A stretch of 50,161 nucleotides of DNA from the NCBI GenBank assembly GCA_021737695.1, contig JAIPDL010000022.1, positions 1 to 50,161 of the forward strand, given 5' to 3'. The notes under the pieces are model-generated. The model did no database searches and was not told the DNA's origin. It worked only from the letters and a program-made list of their open reading frames with translations. How positions within the stretch are numbered: the stretch's first letter is position 1; every line of letters starts with the position of its first letter. The position numbers and the translations under genes are program-made. Source of the DNA: Desulfotignum sp. GTDB lineage: Bacteria > Desulfobacterota > Desulfobacteria > Desulfobacterales > Desulfobacteraceae. This document shows, piece after piece, positions 49,706-50,161 of the stretch.

Positions 49706-50161
49706 TCAGATCGCACTTTTGATTTCAAAGTCCGCATAGGCTGCCATGCCGTGTTCACCCACATCAAGGCCGCCCATTTCCTCTTCCTCATCCACCCGGA
49801 TACCCAGTGTCTTCTTCAGGAGGTAGAAAATACCCAGGGCGGATAAAAAGCAGGGAACCGCATAGGCAACCACACCAACAATCTGTGTCATTAAAGAGTG
49901 GTCCGAACTGAACAGACCCACCGCCAGTGTGCCCCAGATACCGCAGACCAGATGAACGGAAAGCGCACCCACGGGATCATCAATTTTTATCCGGTCGATG
50001 CCCATGACAGACACCACCACCAGGAGACCTGCGATAAATCCGATGACAATCGAACTCATCACGCTGACCACATCTGCACCGGCCGTAATCCCTACCAGGC
50101 CGGCCAAAGACCCATTCAGCGCCATGGAAAGATCCGGTTTTTTCTGCAGAATCCAGGAAAG
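49706..50161 (-). CDS. amt: Ammonium transporter Amt, C-terminal part (5' end outside window)
   Basis: The minus-strand frame is open to the window edge, giving 151 residues. KPDLSMALNGSLAGLVGITAG, DDPVGALSVHLVCGIWGTLAVGLF and the last helix (AVPCFLSALGIFYLLKKTLG) are Amt/Rh family hallmarks; the D-x-V-G-A-x-x-V-H phrase carries one of the conserved pore histidines. The C-terminal cytoplasmic tail (RVDEEEEMGGLDVGEHGMAAY) is the part that contacts the PII protein GlnK in homologues. Its terminator is directly downstream. A glnK gene is not in view. Confidence 0.95.
   Translation of the reverse strand, partial: LSWILQKKPDLSMALNGSLAGLVGITAGADVVSVMSSIVIGFIAGLLVVVSVMGIDRIKIDDPVGALSVHLVCGIWGTLAVGLFSSDHSLMTQIVGVVAYAVPCFLSALGIFYLLKKTLGIRVDEEEEMGGLDVGEHGMAAYADFEIKSAI

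Noticed and set aside
1..50161. tRNA genes, CRISPR arrays, insertion sequences, attachment sites
   Set aside because: I looked for clover-leaf arms, regular direct-repeat arrays, transposase motifs and terminal inverted repeats and saw none. A tRNA or repeat search program would be more sensitive.

Overview
The window reads as chromosome of an anaerobic, probably sulfate-reducing member of the Desulfobacterota (Desulfobacteraceae-like). This is inferred from the gene mix, not from a marker gene: a tungsten/molybdenum aldehyde ferredoxin oxidoreductase, an eight-haem cytochrome c, a three-subunit molybdenum hydroxylase with its maturation genes, an oxygen-labile-type cysteine desulfidase and a bacterial XPB-like helicase. 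Base composition is mostly GC-rich. It is visibly poorer in GC in a few intergenic regions and in the helicase operon at about 32.3-37.1 kb. I saw no rRNA, tRNA, CRISPR array, insertion sequence or phage gene.

Layout. (1) 1-1311: the 3' part of an aldehyde:ferredoxin oxidoreductase gene and a MoaD/ThiS-like carrier, then a strong terminator. (2) 1312-1748: AT-rich control region with a direct repeat, a promoter candidate and a structured leader. (3) 1749-19744: a large collinear uptake locus. It encodes a TonB-dependent outer-membrane receptor, three complete binding-protein/FecCD permease/ATPase sets, two SAM methyltransferases, a radical SAM protein, an unrecognised 384-residue protein, an octahaem cytochrome with a membrane domain, a small membrane protein and a glutaredoxin-like protein. 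I regard this as the best candidate for an undescribed system, probably acquisition and intracellular or periplasmic processing of a chelated metal or cofactor. (4) 20006-21830: an iron-sulfur-type flavoprotein and, convergent to it, a MOT1-family molybdate transporter.

(5) 22059-32199: an IclR regulator, a Liv-type ABC importer with its two permeases fused into one protein, an M19 dipeptidase-like/V4R fusion, a cysteine desulfidase, a FAD amine/amino-acid oxidoreductase, and the deleted relic of an L-2-amino-thiazoline-4-carboxylate hydrolase. Together they suggest import and breakdown of a cysteine-derived or other small amino compound. (6) 32284-37089, minus strand: a three-gene operon of two winged-helix-type partner proteins and an XPB-like helicase, possibly DNA repair or defence. 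(7) 37192-46297: a short ModE-type regulator, then a molybdenum hydroxylase operon (FAD, 2Fe-2S and Mo subunits), an E1-like MoeB/ThiF protein, a second MoaD/ThiS-like carrier, a MocA-HD fusion and a histidine phosphatase. Converging on them are an XdhC-like protein and a MoeA-like molybdopterin-binding protein. (8) 46404-47836: a PAS histidine kinase broken by an internal deletion. (9) 48084-49520: a coniferyl-type aldehyde dehydrogenase. (10) 49706-50161: the 3' end of an ammonium transporter gene with its terminator.

Molybdenum and tungsten link several blocks: aldehyde oxidoreductase, MOT1 transporter, ModE-like regulator, Mo hydroxylase and its cofactor genes, and two ubiquitin-like carriers. 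Whether the large TonB/FecCD locus also serves these metals, or iron, cobalamin or haem, cannot be decided from sequence alone.
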